Below are positions 52,344 through 61,036 of a stretch of 64,000 nt of DNA, in pieces. The notes beneath the pieces were generated by a model that saw nothing but the letters and a program-made list of their open reading frames with translations, made no database searches and was not told the origin of the DNA. The position numbers were made by a program, and so were the translations under genes. The DNA is from Mycobacterium lacus (GTDB taxonomy: Bacteria; Actinomycetota; Actinomycetes; Mycobacteriales; Mycobacteriaceae), in NCBI RefSeq assembly GCF_010731535.1, contig NZ_AP022581.1:4101952-4165951 (forward strand), written 5' to 3'. Numbering within the stretch: the stretch's first letter is position 1; every line of letters starts with the position of its first letter.

Positions 52344-54539
52344 ATGCCGATCGCGATAACTCCTGAGCATCAAGACCTGGCCGATTCGGTGCGATCCCTG
52401 GTGGTACGGGTGGCGCCGTCCGAGGTGCTGCACGCAGCGATGGAAACTCCGATCGAAAACCCGCCGCCATACTGGCAGGCCGCCGCCGAACAAGGCCTGC
52501 AGGGCATGCATCTCGCCGAATCCGTTGGCGGACAGGGTTTCGGCATCCTCGAGATGGCCATCGTGCTCGCCGAGTTCGGCTATGGCGCCGTGCCCGGGCC
52601 GTTCGTGCCGTCGGCGATCGCCAGCGCGCTGATCGCCGCGCATGACGCGGGCGCCAAAGTCCTTGCCGAGCTGGCTTCCGGGGCGGCCATCGCCGCGTAC
52701 GCGCTGGATTCCGGATTGACCGCGACCCGGCACGGCCCCAATGACAATGCGCTAGTGATCCGCGGTGAGGTTCGCGCGGTTCCCGGGGCGGCCCAGGCAT
52801 CCGTGCTGGTGCTGCCGGTCGCGATCGACAGCGGCGAGGAATGGGTTGTGCTGCGCGCCGAGCAGCTCGAGATCGAGCCGGCGAAAAGCCTGGATCCGCT
52901 GCGGCCCATCGCGCATGTGCGAGCCAACGCCGTCGAGGTCGGCGACGATGCCGTGTTGACCAACCTGAGCATGACAACCGCCCACGCCCTGATGTTCACC
53001 CTGCTGTCGGCTGAGGCCGTTGGCGTGGCGCGCTGGGCGACCGATAACGCGTCGGCATACGCGAAGATCCGCGAACAGTTCGGCAGGCCGATCGGGCAGT
53101 TTCAGGCCATCAAGCACAAGTGCGCCGAGATGATCGCCGACACCGAGCGGGCCACCGCCGCGGTGTGGGACGCCGCCCGCGCGATCGACGAGGGCAGCCC
53201 GGACGTCGAGTTCGCCGCCGCGGTGGCGGCGACGCTGGCGCCGACGGCCGCTCAGCGATGTGCGCAGGACTGCATTCAGGTGCACGGCGGCATCGGCTTC
53301 ACCTGGGAACACGACGCAGGCGTCTACTACCGCCGGGCGCTCATGCTCGCGGCGTGCTTCGGCCGCGCCTCCGCGCACCCGCAAAAAGTGGTAGACACCG
53401 CGACGAGCACCGGCATGCGTGCGGTGGACGTCGACCTAGATCCCGAAACCGAGCAGCTGCGAGCCGAGATTCGGGCCGAGGTGGCCGCGCTGAAGTCGAT
53501 GCCGCGCGAGCAGCGCAAGGTCGCCATCGCCGAAGGGGGTTGGGTGCTGCCGTATCTGCCCAAGCCGTGGGGGCGGGCGGCCGGCCCAGTCGAGCAGATC
53601 ATCATCGCCCAGGAGTTCACCGCCGGGCGGGTCAAACGGCCGCAGATCGCCATCGCGGCATGGATCGTGCCGTCGATTGTGGCGTTCGGAACCGAGGAGC
53701 AGAAACAGCGCTTCCTGCCGCCGACCTTTCGCGGCGACATCTTCTGGTGCCAGCTGTTCTCCGAGCCCGGCGCCGGTTCCGACCTGGCGGGGCTGTCCAC
53801 GAAGGCAACCCGGGTCGACGGGGGCTGGCGCATCACCGGCCAGAAGATCTGGACGACGGCAGCGCAGTTCTCCCAATGGGGTGCGCTCCTGGCACGAACC
53901 GACCCGAACGCTCCGAAGCACAACGGCATCACGTACTTCCTGCTCGACATGAAGAGCGAAGGCGTACAGGTAAAGCCGCTGCGTGAGATCACCGGCCACG
54001 AGATGTTTAACACGGTCTACATCGACGACGTGTTCGTCCCCGACGAGTACGTGCTCGGGGAGGTGAACCGCGGCTGGGAGGTCAGCCGCAACACCCTTGC
54101 GGCCGAACGCGTATCGATCGGCAGCAGCGATTCGAACTTCCTGGCCACGCTGCCCGAGTTCGTCGAGTTCGTTCGCAATTACCGCTTCGAAGGCCAGTTC
54201 GACCAGGTCGCGCAGCACCGCGCGGGGCAGCTGATCGCCGAGGGTCACGCCGCCAAGCTGCTCAACTTGCGCTCCACGCTGTTGACGCTGGCCGGCGGCG
54301 ACCCGATGCCGTCGGCGGCGATCTCCAAACTGTTGTCGATGCGCACCGGTCAGGGTTACGCGGAGTTCGCGGTGTCCTCCTTCGGCACCGACGCCGCGAT
54401 CGGCGACACCGACCAGTTGCCGGGCAAGTGGGGCGAGTACCTATTGGCCAGCCGGGCCACCACCATCTACGGCGGCACGTCGGAGGTGCAGCTCAACATC
54501 ATCGCCGAACGACTGCTGGGCCTGCCCCGCGATCCGTAG
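52344..54539 (+). CDS. fadE6: Acyl-CoA dehydrogenase FadE6
   Basis: 731 residues from ATG 52344 (MPIAITPEHQDLADSVRSLV), the exact length of M. tuberculosis FadE6. Two acyl-CoA-dehydrogenase-like halves are fused. The first (1-370) has FGRPIGQFQAIKHKCAEM and VHGGIGFTWEHD. The second (375-731) has LFSEPGAGSDLAGLSTKA, GQKIWTTAAQFSQWG and YGGTSEVQLNIIAERLLG. It should introduce a double bond into an acyl-CoA with FAD. The nearby fadD2 would supply CoA esters. Confidence 0.9.
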   Translation: MPIAITPEHQDLADSVRSLVVRVAPSEVLHAAMETPIENPPPYWQAAAEQGLQGMHLAESVGGQGFGILEMAIVLAEFGYGAVPGPFVPSAIASALIAAHDAGAKVLAELASGAAIAAYALDSGLTATRHGPNDNALVIRGEVRAVPGAAQASVLVLPVAIDSGEEWVVLRAEQLEIEPAKSLDPLRPIAHVRANAVEVGDDAVLTNLSMTTAHALMFTLLSAEAVGVARWATDNASAYAKIREQFGRPIGQFQAIKHKCAEMIADTERATAAVWDAARAIDEGSPDVEFAAAVAATLAPTAAQRCAQDCIQVHGGIGFTWEHDAGVYYRRALMLAACFGRASAHPQKVVDTATSTGMRAVDVDLDPETEQLRAEIRAEVAALKSMPREQRKVAIAEGGWVLPYLPKPWGRAAGPVEQIIIAQEFTAGRVKRPQIAIAAWIVPSIVAFGTEEQKQRFLPPTFRGDIFWCQLFSEPGAGSDLAGLSTKATRVDGGWRITGQKIWTTAAQFSQWGALLARTDPNAPKHNGITYFLLDMKSEGVQVKPLREITGHEMFNTVYIDDVFVPDEYVLGEVNRGWEVSRNTLAAERVSIGSSDSNFLATLPEFVEFVRNYRFEGQFDQVAQHRAGQLIAEGHAAKLLNLRSTLLTLAGGDPMPSAAISKLLSMRTGQGYAEFAVSSFGTDAAIGDTDQLPGKWGEYLLASRATTIYGGTSEVQLNIIAERLLGLPRDP

Positions 54540-54550
54540 GCGGGCGTCTC

Positions 54551-54913
54551 TTAGTGTCGCCCGTGGCCGCCGTGCCACCCGGGCCCACCATGCCAGCCAC
54601 CGTGCCACCCCGGCCCGCCATGCCACCCGGGCCCATCGTGCCATCCGGGCCCACCATGCCAGCCACCGCGCCAGCCGGGCCCCCAGGGCCACCAGGGACC
54701 CCACCAGTCGTCCAGCGCGGCGACCTGGCCGAGATCCGCGCGGTTGCGCGCGTCGGTCCAGGGCAGGTTGGGCACGCCGGACGCGCCGTTGGGCATGTCG
54801 GCAAGTGCCACGCTAGGCGTCGGGGCGGGCACCTCGGCGGCCTGCGCCACGGGGATGGCGCCGAACAGCATCGCTCCGGTCAGCGCACCGGCGCCTAGCA
54901 GTGAAGTCAACAT
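54551..54913 (-). CDS. Small secreted Trp/Gly/His/Pro-rich repeat protein
   Basis: 120 residues from ATG 54913 with a strong AAGGAG ribosome site. A signal peptide (MLTSLLGAGALTGAMLFGAI...AQAAE) and a short conserved part (GVPNLPWTDARNRADLGQVA) are followed by about 50 residues built of GPGWHGG/GWHGGP units. The repeats are visible in DNA as tandem GGGCCCACC/ATGCCA blocks. The His/Trp-rich tail could bind metal or heme, or stick to the wall; this is inference. I do not recognise the family. Confidence 0.7.
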   Translation of the reverse strand: MLTSLLGAGALTGAMLFGAIPVAQAAEVPAPTPSVALADMPNGASGVPNLPWTDARNRADLGQVAALDDWWGPWWPWGPGWRGGWHGGPGWHDGPGWHGGPGWHGGWHGGPGWHGGHGRH

Positions 54914-55220
54914 GTGCCAACTCCTTCCACGATGTTGAAACAGATGCGATAGCTCGAAACTCGGTTTCAAATGACATTTATCGCATATCGATATGGTACA
55001 AAGGCAATTCGAATATCCGCAAGGATAGTTACCCCATTTACGATTGTGATCTGGTCGGCCTAAAAATGGCTTCTGTGTATCAGCTTTGCTGATTCACAGA
55101 ATTACGGCGTTACGTTGAACAGTATTCTCGCGTCACGCGATATATCCAGCTCACAGGCGATCTACTGAACTACGTCAGGACAGAAATACGCTTTTACTCA
55201 TTTTCGCAATTACGGCCGCC
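54914..55220. other. AT-rich intergenic region
   Basis: About 300 bases of unusually AT-rich DNA for this genome, upstream of the Trp/Gly/His-rich gene and downstream of the fadD2 terminator. I see no open frame with recognisable product and no clear operator. It may hold the promoter of the secreted-repeat gene or a small RNA. Confidence 0.5.
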
Positions 55221-55284
55221 GCGCGAGCAGACGTAAACGCCCCCAAATCCGTACGGATTTGGGGGCGTTTACGTCTGCTCGCGC
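55221..55284. terminator. Perfect 64-bp palindrome, TRIT-type terminator after fadD2
   Basis: Left arm 55221-55252 and right arm 55253-55284 are exact reverse complements of 32 bases. It begins one base into the fadD2 stop codon. The outer part GCGCGAGCAGACG...CGTCTGCTCGCGC matches the ends of the stem-loop at 21072-21132. It would form a very stable hairpin ending fadD2 transcripts. Confidence 0.8.
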
Positions 55285-56975
55285 TACTCGACCTCGAACT
55301 CGCGCAGCGCGCGTTTGAGGATCTTGCCGGTGGGGTTGCGCGGCAGCTCTTCGAGGAAGATCACGTCGCGCGGCACCTTATAGCGGGCCAGGTGTTCACG
55401 CACGTAGACCTTGATTCCTTCCTCGTCGACGGTGGCGTCCGGCTTTTTGACCACGAAGGCGCGCAGGCGGGCCCCCCATTCCTTGTCCTCGACGCCGATC
55501 GCGGTGGCCTCCACCACGTCGGGATGCCCGCTGATCAGATCCTCGACTTCGGCGGGGAACACATTCTCACCGCCGGAGACGATCATCTCGTCGTCGCGGC
55601 CGCTGACGTACAGCAGGCCGCGCTCGTCGAAGTAGCCGACGTCTCCCGAGGACAAGAGGCCGTCGATGATCTGCTTGTTGCCGCCGCCGGTGTAGCCCTC
55701 GAACGGGAACGCGTTGCCGACGAAGATCCGCCCCACCTCGCCCCGCGGCAGCTCGTTTCCGTTGTCGTCGAGGATCTTGACCTTGACGCCCTTGACGACG
55801 GGCCCGACGGTGGCGGGGTTGTACTGCAGATCCTCCGGACCGGCAATGGTAGCGAACGCGACTTCGGTAGAGCCGTACATGTTGTAGATGACCGGCCCGA
55901 TGTCCTTGAGCGCGCGCGTGGCCAGCTCGGCGCCCAGTTGCGACCCCGAGACGAACACGATCTTCAGGCTGGACAGATCGGGTTTCTTCGCCATCTTTTC
56001 GATGGCATCGAGAATCCGCGACAGCATGACCGGCACCACAACGATGGCCGTCACCTTGTACTTCTCGATATCTTCGAGCACCAACGGCGGCTTGAACTTG
56101 CGTCGCAGCACGAGCGTCGAGCCCAGGAACATCGCGATGGTGGCGTGCAGATAGCCCAGCGCGTGGAACATCGGCGCCGGCAGCGACGTCACCTCGTTGG
56201 CCTTGAACGGCACGTGCGACAAGACGCCGCCGATCGGGGCCAGGGTGGGCGGGGCGCTACGGTTCGCCCCCTTCGGGGTGCCGGTGGTCCCGCTGGTGAG
56301 GATGATGATCGACGCGTGCTTGCTGGCCTTCGGGGCCGGTGCCGTGCTGCTGCGCGCGACCAGCTCGGCCAGCGTCTCGTCGGTGCTGCCCGAGGGCTCG
56401 TCGGAATCGGGGTTGACGCCGAGAGCCCGCAGCTTGCCCAGCGGCGGCTCGGCTTGGCTGACGGCCTTGGCGTACTCGTCGTCGTAGATGATCAGCTTGG
56501 CGCCCTCGCGCTCCGACACCTCTTTGATCTGCGGCCCGGAGAACTCGCTGTTGAGCAAGATGATGCGGGCTCCGACGCGGGCGGCGCCGTAGTTGGCGAT
56601 GAGGAACCAGCGGTGGTTGCGCGCCAGGATGGCGATACCGTCCCCGCCGCGCACACCCTTAGCCAGCAGCCCGTTGGCCACGGCGTGGGCTGCGTCGTCG
56701 AGCTCCTTGTAGGTGAACTCGCCCTCTTCGTCGATGAGCGCCGCGCGGTTCGGATGCCGCCTGGCGTTGAACGACGGCAGCATGCCGACCTCGCCCCACT
56801 TCTGGATGTCGGCTGCCATTCCGGCGTAGTTCAGCGGCGACTCCAGCCGCAGGGCGCCCGATTCGATCATCTTGCGCACGTAGTGCAATTCGGCGGAGCC
56901 GCGTTCGAGGTATTGCTGAATCTTCGCCCCGATCTTGGCTGGGGTCTGCCCGGTCAGGCCGCTGAGGTTAGGCAT
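55284..56975 (-). CDS. fadD2: Fatty-acyl-CoA synthetase/ligase FadD2
   Basis: 563 residues from ATG 56975 (MPNLSGLTGQTPAKIGAKIQ). ANL-superfamily motifs are ILTSGTTGTPKG (A3), YNMYGSTE (A5), the hinge SGRDDEMIVSGGENVFP (A8) and the catalytic Lys region RNPTGKILKRAL (A10). It activates a fatty acid with ATP and CoA, feeding degradation with FadE6. About 560 residues, as in Rv0270. A perfect hairpin follows its stop. Confidence 0.92.
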   Translation of the reverse strand: MPNLSGLTGQTPAKIGAKIQQYLERGSAELHYVRKMIESGALRLESPLNYAGMAADIQKWGEVGMLPSFNARRHPNRAALIDEEGEFTYKELDDAAHAVANGLLAKGVRGGDGIAILARNHRWFLIANYGAARVGARIILLNSEFSGPQIKEVSEREGAKLIIYDDEYAKAVSQAEPPLGKLRALGVNPDSDEPSGSTDETLAELVARSSTAPAPKASKHASIIILTSGTTGTPKGANRSAPPTLAPIGGVLSHVPFKANEVTSLPAPMFHALGYLHATIAMFLGSTLVLRRKFKPPLVLEDIEKYKVTAIVVVPVMLSRILDAIEKMAKKPDLSSLKIVFVSGSQLGAELATRALKDIGPVIYNMYGSTEVAFATIAGPEDLQYNPATVGPVVKGVKVKILDDNGNELPRGEVGRIFVGNAFPFEGYTGGGNKQIIDGLLSSGDVGYFDERGLLYVSGRDDEMIVSGGENVFPAEVEDLISGHPDVVEATAIGVEDKEWGARLRAFVVKKPDATVDEEGIKVYVREHLARYKVPRDVIFLEELPRNPTGKILKRALREFEVE

Positions 56976-57043
56976 AAACCTCACAATATGTGACGGCCGT
57001 CGCACGGCGGTCGGCACGTCTCCCGGAACTACCATGAACTCCC

Positions 57044-58291
57044 ATGGCCGGTCCCGTGTCGCTGGAGGTGGCCGGACGCAAGGTCACCATCTCCCATCCC
57101 GACAGGGTGGTTTTCCCCGACGCGAGTGATCGAGGCGGCCGCGGCTACACCAAGCTCGACCTGGTCCGTTACTACCTGTCCGTCGCCGACGGGGCGCTGC
57201 GCGGCGTGGCCGGCCGACCCATGATCCTGAAACGCTTCGTCAAGGGCATCGGCACCGAAGCGGTGTTCCAGAAGCGCGCCCCGCAGAAGCGGCCCGACTG
57301 GGTGGACGTGGCCGAACTCCGCTATGCCCGGGGCACTTCCGCAAAGGAGGCCGTCATCCAGGACGCCGCCGGACTGGCCTGGGTGATCAATCTCGGCTGC
57401 GTCGACCTCAATCCGCATGCGGTGCTTGCCACCGACCTCGATCATCCCGATGAACTGCGGATCGACTTGGACCCGATGCCCGGGGTCGAGTGGCGGCGGA
57501 TCGTCGAGGTCGCGTTGGTGGCACGCGAGGTGCTCGAGGACCACGGCCTGGTCGCCTGGCCCAAGACATCGGGATCGCGGGGCTTCCACGTCTACGCCCG
57601 GATCGCCGCGCGGTGGCCCTTCCGCCAGGTACGGCTGGCCGCCCAGGCCGTCGCACGAGAGGTCGAGCGGCGCGCGCCTGAGGCGGCGACCAGCCGCTGG
57701 TGGAAGGAGGAACGCGAGGGGGTGTTCGTCGACTTCAACCAGAACGCCAAGGACCGCACGGTCGCGTCGGCGTACTCGGTGCGGGCCACTCCGGATGCCC
57801 GGGTGTCGACGCCGTTGCGCTGGGATGAGGTCGCCGAGTGCCGCCCGGAGGCGTTCACCATCGCCACGGTTCCCGGCCGGTTCGCCGAAATGGGTGACCC
57901 GTGGGCCGGGATCGATGACGCCGTCGGCGGCCTCGATCGGCTGCTCATGCTGGCCGAGGAACTGGGTCCGCCGGCGAAGCCGCCGAGACAAGGCGGGACC
58001 GCGGGTCGCCGTCAGTCCGTCATGCCGCTCATCGAGATCGCCCGCACCAAGACGAGGGACGAGGCAATGGCCGCGCTGGACACCTGGCGCGCCCGCCATC
58101 CCGTCGCCGCCGCGTTGCTGCAGCCGGCCGACGTCCTGGTCGACGGCATGCGGGGGCCGAGTTCGATCTGGTACCGGATCCGGATCAACCTGCGGCACGT
58201 GCCGGCCGACCAGCGCCCGCCGCAGGAGGAGCTGATCGCCGACTACAGCCCCTGGCCGTTGTGGCGTTCGCACCAGGGCATTCAGCACTAA
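57044..58291 (+). CDS. polD2: LigD-type primase-polymerase, PolD2-like (Rv0269c)
   Basis: 415 residues. It is an archaeo-eukaryotic primase-like polymerase domain as in LigD POL, without ligase or nuclease domains. The metal-binding DxD is LRIDLDPMPG (Asp141, Asp143), with TSGSRGFHVYARI and a further acidic VFVDFNQN. M. smegmatis PolD2 and M. tuberculosis Rv0269c are stand-alone members that can add ribo- and deoxynucleotides and may act in base-excision or gap repair. Divergent from fadD2 with a 68-bp gap. Cytoplasmic. Confidence 0.85.
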   Translation: MAGPVSLEVAGRKVTISHPDRVVFPDASDRGGRGYTKLDLVRYYLSVADGALRGVAGRPMILKRFVKGIGTEAVFQKRAPQKRPDWVDVAELRYARGTSAKEAVIQDAAGLAWVINLGCVDLNPHAVLATDLDHPDELRIDLDPMPGVEWRRIVEVALVAREVLEDHGLVAWPKTSGSRGFHVYARIAARWPFRQVRLAAQAVAREVERRAPEAATSRWWKEEREGVFVDFNQNAKDRTVASAYSVRATPDARVSTPLRWDEVAECRPEAFTIATVPGRFAEMGDPWAGIDDAVGGLDRLLMLAEELGPPAKPPRQGGTAGRRQSVMPLIEIARTKTRDEAMAALDTWRARHPVAAALLQPADVLVDGMRGPSSIWYRIRINLRHVPADQRPPQEELIADYSPWPLWRSHQGIQH

Positions 58292-58302
58292 ACTCTCCGC
58301 GC

Positions 58303-58614
58303 ATGGAATCTTCACGACTCCCCAGCGAGCTGCGGGTCAGCGATGATGGTCTTTGCCTGGAAGCCAGCAGGTGCGAGGTGTTGGCCGGCAGGCTGGCGGC
58401 CAATTGCGCGCCGACTCTTGCGGTTTCGAACTGGCTGGCAAGCGCAGCGGCGGTCGGTGTTTCCAACGCGGAGATCGTCGCGGCCGAAACCAGGTGCATG
58501 TTGCGCATGCAGGCGACGGCCGCCAATCTCGCGGCAGCCGCTGCCGGTTACGCGGCCAACGAAGCCAGCTCGGCAGCCCAGTTCCGGGCGCTCAACGGGC
58601 CGACGGTGCGTTAG
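58303..58614 (+). CDS. Small type VII secretion target (WXG100/EspC-like helical protein)
   Basis: 104 residues from ATG 58303, Ala-rich and helical with a predicted hairpin, starting SELRVSDDGLCLEASRCEVL and including AAGYAANEASSAAQ near the C-terminus (Y-x-x-N-E, similar to a YxxxD/E signal). The DUF2580/EspC-like group has this pattern: around 100 residues, two helices and an Ala-rich C-terminal part. Its TAG stop directly precedes the next ATG. It probably pairs with the following large protein for export. Confidence 0.6.
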   Translation: MESSRLPSELRVSDDGLCLEASRCEVLAGRLAANCAPTLAVSNWLASAAAVGVSNAEIVAAETRCMLRMQATAANLAAAAAGYAANEASSAAQFRALNGPTVR

Positions 58615-60000
58615 ATGGCGGTCAGCGCAGCACTGCCGACGTTGTCGCAGGTTCAGGCCATGGACACCACGCATCTGCGTGAGGCGTCGGCGTATTGGAC
58701 GCGCACCGCCAACCTGTGGGAAGAGGTCTTTAGCGAAGTCCACAAGCGGGTGTGGGCCCCGGGTGGCACGCCGTGGACAGGTCGGGCCGGGGCCGCGGCG
58801 GAGCAGCGCTCCGCGCGTGACCTGGTGAAGGTGCGCGCGGCGTGCGACCGGTTGCACCAGGCCGCCACGATCGCCCGTCGCGGGGACGAGGCGTTGCGGG
58901 CCTGCCACGAGGCAGTGCTAGAGGCCGTCTGTGATGCCCGGGCCGAAGGCTTCGAGGTCGGTGAGGATTATTCGGTCAGCGACCGCTCATCAGGCGGTTC
59001 CGCCGAGTTTCGGGCGGCACGTGTTGCCGCCGCCCAAGGGCACGCCAGCTTTATCCGCCACCGGGTGGGCGCGCTGGTCGCCAAGGATCACGAGATCGCC
59101 ACCCAGATCGCCGCCGCCACCCAAGGCATCGACACCCTCACATTCGAAGAGGCCCCTGGCATCGACGACACCATCGTCGATGCCGACAAGCACGACGGGA
59201 TCCAACTCGTCGACAACCACACCTGGAAAGAAACCCCGCCCCAACCCGTCCCCCCAGACCCGGCGCCGGGTCCACTGCCGCCGGTCAACAATGCCGAAGA
59301 CGTCAGGAAGGTGCTGGACCCCTTGCAGAACGGAGGGCAGCGCGGGCCTAACGGCGTCGGCACGAAACCCAAAGTCAAGGAGCTGTGGGACACCGCAACA
59401 ATCAAACGGATGTGGGACTACCTCACCCGCAACGCCACGGATTGCCCAGGCCCACCGGGCTATGAGGGGCCTGTACGCGTCCTGCCCGACGGCACCAAAA
59501 TCGGACTGCGACAGAGCGGCAAGGGTTGGGGCGACACTATCGACGTCTGGTACCCGGACGGCTCGGACAAGAAAATCCATGTTCCGTACGGTCCGCCGTT
59601 GATCAGCGCTCCACCGCAGCTGCCGCCTGCCGCTCACCCCGCACCGTTGCCACTCCCCCCACCGCAGGTGGGGCATCCGCCCGTGATTCTTCCGCCGGCG
59701 CACGTTGTTGATCCGGCGACGCTGCCGCCATGGTTGCAGAATCCGTCGCCGCCGGGATTTCAGGTAGCGCCCGGCGCGCCGCTCCCAATCGCCCCGTTCG
59801 ACCTCCCTGACGCCCCAGCTGTTCCTGCACCGCCAGCGACGCCCGGCGCGTCCCCGGGCGGGTCACCTCTGTTGCCCGATCTGGCCCACGATCTGGCTGA
59901 AGCCGGCAAGGCGGCCGGAGCTGGAGTGCTCGCCGGAATCGCCATTATCGGTGGCCTCATCGCGGGCGGGGTCACGTCCAGCGGACAGGTCGCGCGGTAG
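58615..60000 (+). CDS. Putative type VII secreted effector with helical N-domain and C-terminal module
   Basis: 461 residues. Residues 1-190 are a long helical domain (SQVQAMDTTHLREASAYWTR; WTGRAGAAAEQRSARDLVKV) typical of mycobacterial T7SS-associated proteins with WXG-like architecture. A Pro-rich linker leads to a compact module (about 255-325) with MWDYLTRNATDCPGPPGYEG, VRVLPDGTKIGLRQSGKG and IDVWYPDGSDKKIHV. A second Pro-rich stretch and a hydrophobic C-terminal helix (GVLAGIAIIGGLIAGG) follow. The DGTKIGLRxSxKGWGDTIDV pattern resembles polymorphic toxin/nuclease modules, but I cannot name the family. Function inferred only. Confidence 0.55.
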   Translation: MAVSAALPTLSQVQAMDTTHLREASAYWTRTANLWEEVFSEVHKRVWAPGGTPWTGRAGAAAEQRSARDLVKVRAACDRLHQAATIARRGDEALRACHEAVLEAVCDARAEGFEVGEDYSVSDRSSGGSAEFRAARVAAAQGHASFIRHRVGALVAKDHEIATQIAAATQGIDTLTFEEAPGIDDTIVDADKHDGIQLVDNHTWKETPPQPVPPDPAPGPLPPVNNAEDVRKVLDPLQNGGQRGPNGVGTKPKVKELWDTATIKRMWDYLTRNATDCPGPPGYEGPVRVLPDGTKIGLRQSGKGWGDTIDVWYPDGSDKKIHVPYGPPLISAPPQLPPAAHPAPLPLPPPQVGHPPVILPPAHVVDPATLPPWLQNPSPPGFQVAPGAPLPIAPFDLPDAPAVPAPPATPGASPGGSPLLPDLAHDLAEAGKAAGAGVLAGIAIIGGLIAGGVTSSGQVAR

Positions 60001-60005
60001 ATACG

Positions 60006-60542
60006 GTGAAGCAGTCAGACGAGCGGCGGCGCCTTTTGTCGGCGACATCGCTGGCCGATCTTGTTGGCCGCGCTGTCAGCGAGTTCGCGCCCGTTCCCGT
60101 TGGGGACGCATTGCACCGCGTTAACGCTGCTTTAGTCCCAGCGGGCTGGCACCTGGCCGCGCCAGGAGACAATGCCGAACAGCCGGTACGGGTCATTGTC
60201 ACGGGGCACCGCTCGCGCGGCGGCTGGGAAGGCTGCGACACCCTGGCCACGTTCGGCTTCACCGGAATGCCACCGGTCGACGTGGTTATCGATCATGCCG
60301 GATGCACCCTGCATGATCTCGGTGCCGCAGGCGTAACGACCCGCGTCCTGGAGACTCCGCTGATACCGAGCGTGTGTGCTGTGCGGAGCACGGGGTACTT
60401 CACCGCCGCTCGGTTGCGGATGTGGGGACAGTTCGCTACCTACGTCGCGGGATCGGAATCTCCCGGGCTGGGCCGACTGGTTCAGCACAGCCTTTTCGTC
60501 GTTACTCGGCGCCGGACACAGCTCAGGCGGGACATCGCCTAA
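60006..60542 (+). CDS. Third gene of the effector cassette, unknown (possible immunity or chaperone)
   Basis: 178 residues from GTG 60006, five bases after the previous stop, so co-transcribed. Soluble alpha/beta protein: LADLVGRAVSEFAPVPVGDA, HRSRGGWEGCDTLATFGFTG, VDVVIDHAGCTLHDLGAAGV, ending basic (TRRRTQLRRDIA). No signal peptide or known motif. Position directly after the putative effector suggests an immunity protein or a cytosolic chaperone. This is inference from gene order. Confidence 0.5.
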   Translation: MKQSDERRRLLSATSLADLVGRAVSEFAPVPVGDALHRVNAALVPAGWHLAAPGDNAEQPVRVIVTGHRSRGGWEGCDTLATFGFTGMPPVDVVIDHAGCTLHDLGAAGVTTRVLETPLIPSVCAVRSTGYFTAARLRMWGQFATYVAGSESPGLGRLVQHSLFVVTRRRTQLRRDIA

Positions 60543-60640
60543 TTCAGCGACACGGTCGACAGTTCATTTTCCGCGTTGCTTGATGCCCGCCGCTGACACC
60601 AACAAAGCCAGGGCAAGCGCCGAGATGGTCTGGTCCGTGC

Positions 60641-61036
60641 TTACGGATCGGGCTCATCCGCGCGATACAGCTCGAGGGCCAGCTTCTCGCCTTTGTCGGT
60701 GAGGTTCAACCAGCACATGGTGACCCAGTTCCACCGGTCGTCGAAATGGGTCACGTAGGCGTCTTCGATCTTGGCCATCGCGGCGTCCAGCGGCAGATCC
60801 CACGGTTCGAAGTGAGGGTTGCGCCAACCCCCGGCCGGCACGCCCAACACGAACAGGCCCTCACCGACCAGCTCCCGGATCATGCTCAACGTCAGCTGCT
60901 GCACCTCATGAGGCGGCCTTGGCGGGCCCGTCTCCGGCATGAACGACGAGTGCACATTGCTGAGCGAAATCGAGTCCTGCAGACCCTCGATCAGCAGACC
61001 CTCCTTGACCCAGTCGTGTTCAGTCGCAGCGTCCAC
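60641..61036 (-). CDS. Unknown 131-residue protein at the IS607 border
   Basis: 131 residues from GTG 61036, with EHDWVKEGLLIEGLQDSISL, QQLTLSMIRELVGEGLFVLG and DRWNWVTMCWLNLTDKGEKL. Acidic and soluble, with no family recognised. It converges with the cassette gene at 60006-60542. Its first 46 bases overlap the 3' end of the tnpB frame, so the mobile element inserted at or just upstream of its start and may have replaced its promoter. Confidence 0.5.
   Translation of the reverse strand: MDAATEHDWVKEGLLIEGLQDSISLSNVHSSFMPETGPPRPPHEVQQLTLSMIRELVGEGLFVLGVPAGGWRNPHFEPWDLPLDAAMAKIEDAYVTHFDDRWNWVTMCWLNLTDKGEKLALELYRADEPDP

Noticed and set aside
54560..54700. CRISPR-like short repeats
   Set aside because: The periodicity is that of GWHGGP codons inside an open frame; there are no unique spacers or cas genes.
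55392..56993. 533-residue plus-strand open frame
   Set aside because: Lies fully opposite fadD2, which has all its motifs; the antisense product shows no domain.
57029..58315. 428-residue minus-strand open frame
   Set aside because: Antisense to the PolD2-like gene with its clear DxD polymerase motif.
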